DNA from: Gemmatimonadota bacterium
GTDB lineage: Bacteria; Gemmatimonadota; Gemmatimonadetes; Palauibacterales; Palauibacteraceae
NCBI GenBank assembly: GCA_023554435.1
Contig: JAMJQV010000232.1
Coordinates: forward strand, 1 to 7,629
Length of the DNA stretch: 7,629 nucleotides
Direction: 5' to 3'
The position numbers were made by a program, and so were the translations under genes. The notes beneath the pieces were generated by a model. That model did no database searches. It saw only the letters and a list, made by a program, of their open reading frames with translations, and was not told the origin of the DNA. Positions 6,336 to 7,629 of this stretch are shown piece after piece. Every line of letters starts with the position of its first letter. Position 1 is the first letter of the stretch.

Positions 6336-7629
6336 ATCTCGCCGACGGCGCCGGAGCGCCGTCCGTTTGCAGCACCATGCCCCTCGGCCCGATCGCGCTC
6401 CACGAAAGCCCTGCGAGTTCCGGGGCCTCGCCTGCTGCGAGCTCGAACGCCCCTTCGGCTTCGAGAACGCTCGCTCCGTCGTCGGCGAGGGAGAGGAGAC
6501 GCCGGATGACCATCCAGGCCGGTCGGGCCACTCCGGGTGGCACGAGCGCCTGCTGGAATCGCTGCAACCGGCCTTCATGGTTGATGAACGTGCCTTCCAT
6601 CTCCAGGAAGGTCGTGATCGGGAGAATCACGTCCGCGCTCCGCGTCGCATCCGAGAGGTGGCTTCCCAGGTAGACGAAGAAGCCGGCCTCCGACGCGTAA
6701 TCGGCGGGCAGGTCGTCGAGCCGGTCCCCCGCGACGATCAGGGTCGAGCCGGCAACGATCGAGGGGGCCTCCTCCACCTCGCGGAACCCGAACAGCTCGG
6801 CTGCGGCCACGTTCGGAGCGCGCTCGGCCCGCAACTTCAGTTTCGGAAATCCTTCGAGTTGCGCTTCATGACCCCGATCGACTCTGTAACTCCCGCCACC
6901 GATCCCTACGTCATCGAGCAAGGCACGAAACGCGGCGATCGACTCGGTCGACTCGAAGGGCGAAACGAGTCCGACGCCTCCGCCATCCGGCATCTGCTCG
7001 GCCAGCCATGCGAGCGCCTCGCCCCAGTGGACGGCCTCGAGCTCCCCATTTCGCCGAATGAGGGGCAGGTCTACTCGCGCCCCCCGGTTGGCCATCACCA
7101 GATGCTTCCGGCCGTAGTCGCACATCCAGTAGGAGTTAACTTCGGCATTGTAACGCGGCTTGATTCGAACGACCTGGTTCTCCTTGGCCCCGATCTCGAT
7201 GTTGCACCCGTTCGAGCAACCCGGGCAGACGCCCGGCGCCGAGTCCATGTCCCAGGCGCGGGCCTTGAACAGAAAGTCTTCGTGAACAAGGGCCCCGACC
7301 GGGCACACGTCCACGATATTGCCTCGGAACTCGTGGTCCAGGTCCTTGCCCGGGAAGGTGTCGATGTAGGCCTTGTGCCCTCGCTGCGCCACGATCAGCG
7401 CCTCGTCCCCCGCCACGTCACGCATGAATCGCACACACCGCGTGCAGAGAATGCAACGATCCGCGAAATAGAGGATGTCGTCGGCGATCCGATCGCGCCC
7501 GAGCACCAGTTTCGCTTCCTGGAAGCGACTCTCCAGCTGGCCGGTCTCGTAGGCGTAGTCCTGCAGCATGCACTGACCGGCCGCATCACAGATCGGGCAG
7601 TCGACCGGATGGTTGAGGAGCAGAAATTC
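6334..7629 (-). CDS. nuoG: NADH-quinone oxidoreductase subunit G, 5' part missing, short molybdopterin-like domain
   Basis: The last 431 residues of NuoG; the start and the [2Fe-2S] N1b domain lie beyond the right edge. NuoG passes electrons from the NADH module along iron-sulfur clusters. Numbering from the first visible codon, the N5 ligands are His7, Cys11, Cys14, Cys20 (HPVDCPICDAAGQC). The N4 ligands are Cys59, 62, 65 (CILCTRC) and Cys109 (VDVCPVGAL). The N7 ligands are Cys135, 138, 142 and 170 (CPGCSNGC, then 27 residues, then CDYGR). N7 is known from E. coli and Thermus but not mitochondria. The molybdopterin-like domain then follows in only about 260 residues, ending with LPITTFLEMEGTFINHEGRLQRF and PPGVARPAWMVIRRLL. 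Placing His7 at E. coli His101 gives a full length near 525, against about 908 in E. coli. There is no frameshift or early stop visible, so this is probably a naturally compact form. The stop is 8 nt before nuoH. Confidence 0.96.
   Translation of the reverse strand, partial: EFLLLNHPVDCPICDAAGQCMLQDYAYETGQLESRFQEAKLVLGRDRIADDILYFADRCILCTRCVRFMRDVAGDEALIVAQRGHKAYIDTFPGKDLDHEFRGNIVDVCPVGALVHEDFLFKARAWDMDSAPGVCPGCSNGCNIEIGAKENQVVRIKPRYNAEVNSYWMCDYGRKHLVMANRGARVDLPLIRRNGELEAVHWGEALAWLAEQMPDGGGVGLVSPFESTESIAAFRALLDDVGIGGGSYRVDRGHEAQLEGFPKLKLRAERAPNVAAAELFGFREVEEAPSIVAGSTLIVAGDRLDDLPADYASEAGFFVYLGSHLSDATRSADVILPITTFLEMEGTFINHEGRLQRFQQALVPPGVARPAWMVIRRLLSLADDGASVLEAEGAFELAAGEAPELAGLSWSAIGPRGMVLQTDGAPAPSAR

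Noticed and set aside
6326..6403. A 26-residue N-terminal extension of NuoH from an upstream ATG.
   Set aside because: It reads through the nuoG end in another frame, lacks a fitting ribosome binding site and does not resemble a NuoH N-terminus.
5472..6578. A 368-codon minus-strand frame spanning the nuoG-nuoH junction.
   Set aside because: It crosses two well-supported genes in a different frame and has a random arginine-rich composition.
1..7629. An undescribed system, inserted cassette or mobile element within the operon.
   Set aside because: Every base except short gaps of 3 to 13 nt belongs to a recognisable nuo gene in canonical order. There are no repeats, integrase-like genes, tRNA or change in base composition.

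Overview
The window is one uninterrupted, compact stretch of a bacterial respiratory complex I operon (NADH:quinone oxidoreductase, nuo). Every real gene is on the minus strand. In transcription order, from high to low coordinates, they are nuoG (5' end outside the window), nuoH, nuoI, nuoJ, nuoK, nuoL, nuoM and the first 26 codons of nuoN, which runs off the left edge. This is the usual G-H-I-J-K-L-M-N order with no foreign gene inserted.

Spacing is tight throughout. nuoG to nuoH leaves 8 nt, nuoH to nuoI 3 nt, nuoI and nuoJ overlap by 4 nt (ATGA), nuoJ to nuoK leaves 10 nt, nuoK to nuoL 4 nt, nuoL to nuoM 13 nt and nuoM to nuoN 13 nt. There is no room for an internal promoter or terminator outside coding sequence, so the promoter and terminator must lie beyond both edges. 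Several ribosome binding sites sit inside the end of the preceding gene, which suggests translational coupling. nuoH, I, J and K start with ATG, while the three antiporter-like subunits nuoL, M and N start with GTG.

The genes account for the inner part of the electron path and most of the membrane arm. NuoG (N5, N4 and N7 iron-sulfur ligands visible) and NuoI (two 4Fe-4S clusters) carry electrons toward the quinone site at NuoH. NuoH, J and K link that site to the proton channels. NuoL, M and N are the Mrp-antiporter-like pumping subunits. The key glutamates and lysines of the proton path are present, so the complex looks functional.

The host is a bacterium with a GC-rich genome, seen in the strong preference for G or C at third codon positions. 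An N7-bearing NuoG with a short molybdopterin-like domain, a NuoH with a C-terminal extension and a NuoL with a long histidine-containing loop would fit deltaproteobacteria-like, Acidobacteriota or Gemmatimonadota-type lineages, but the phylum cannot be fixed by eye. I found no RNA gene, mobile element, CRISPR array or repeat family, and no previously undescribed system. The most notable points are the compact NuoG, the extended NuoH and the histidine-rich loops of NuoL.
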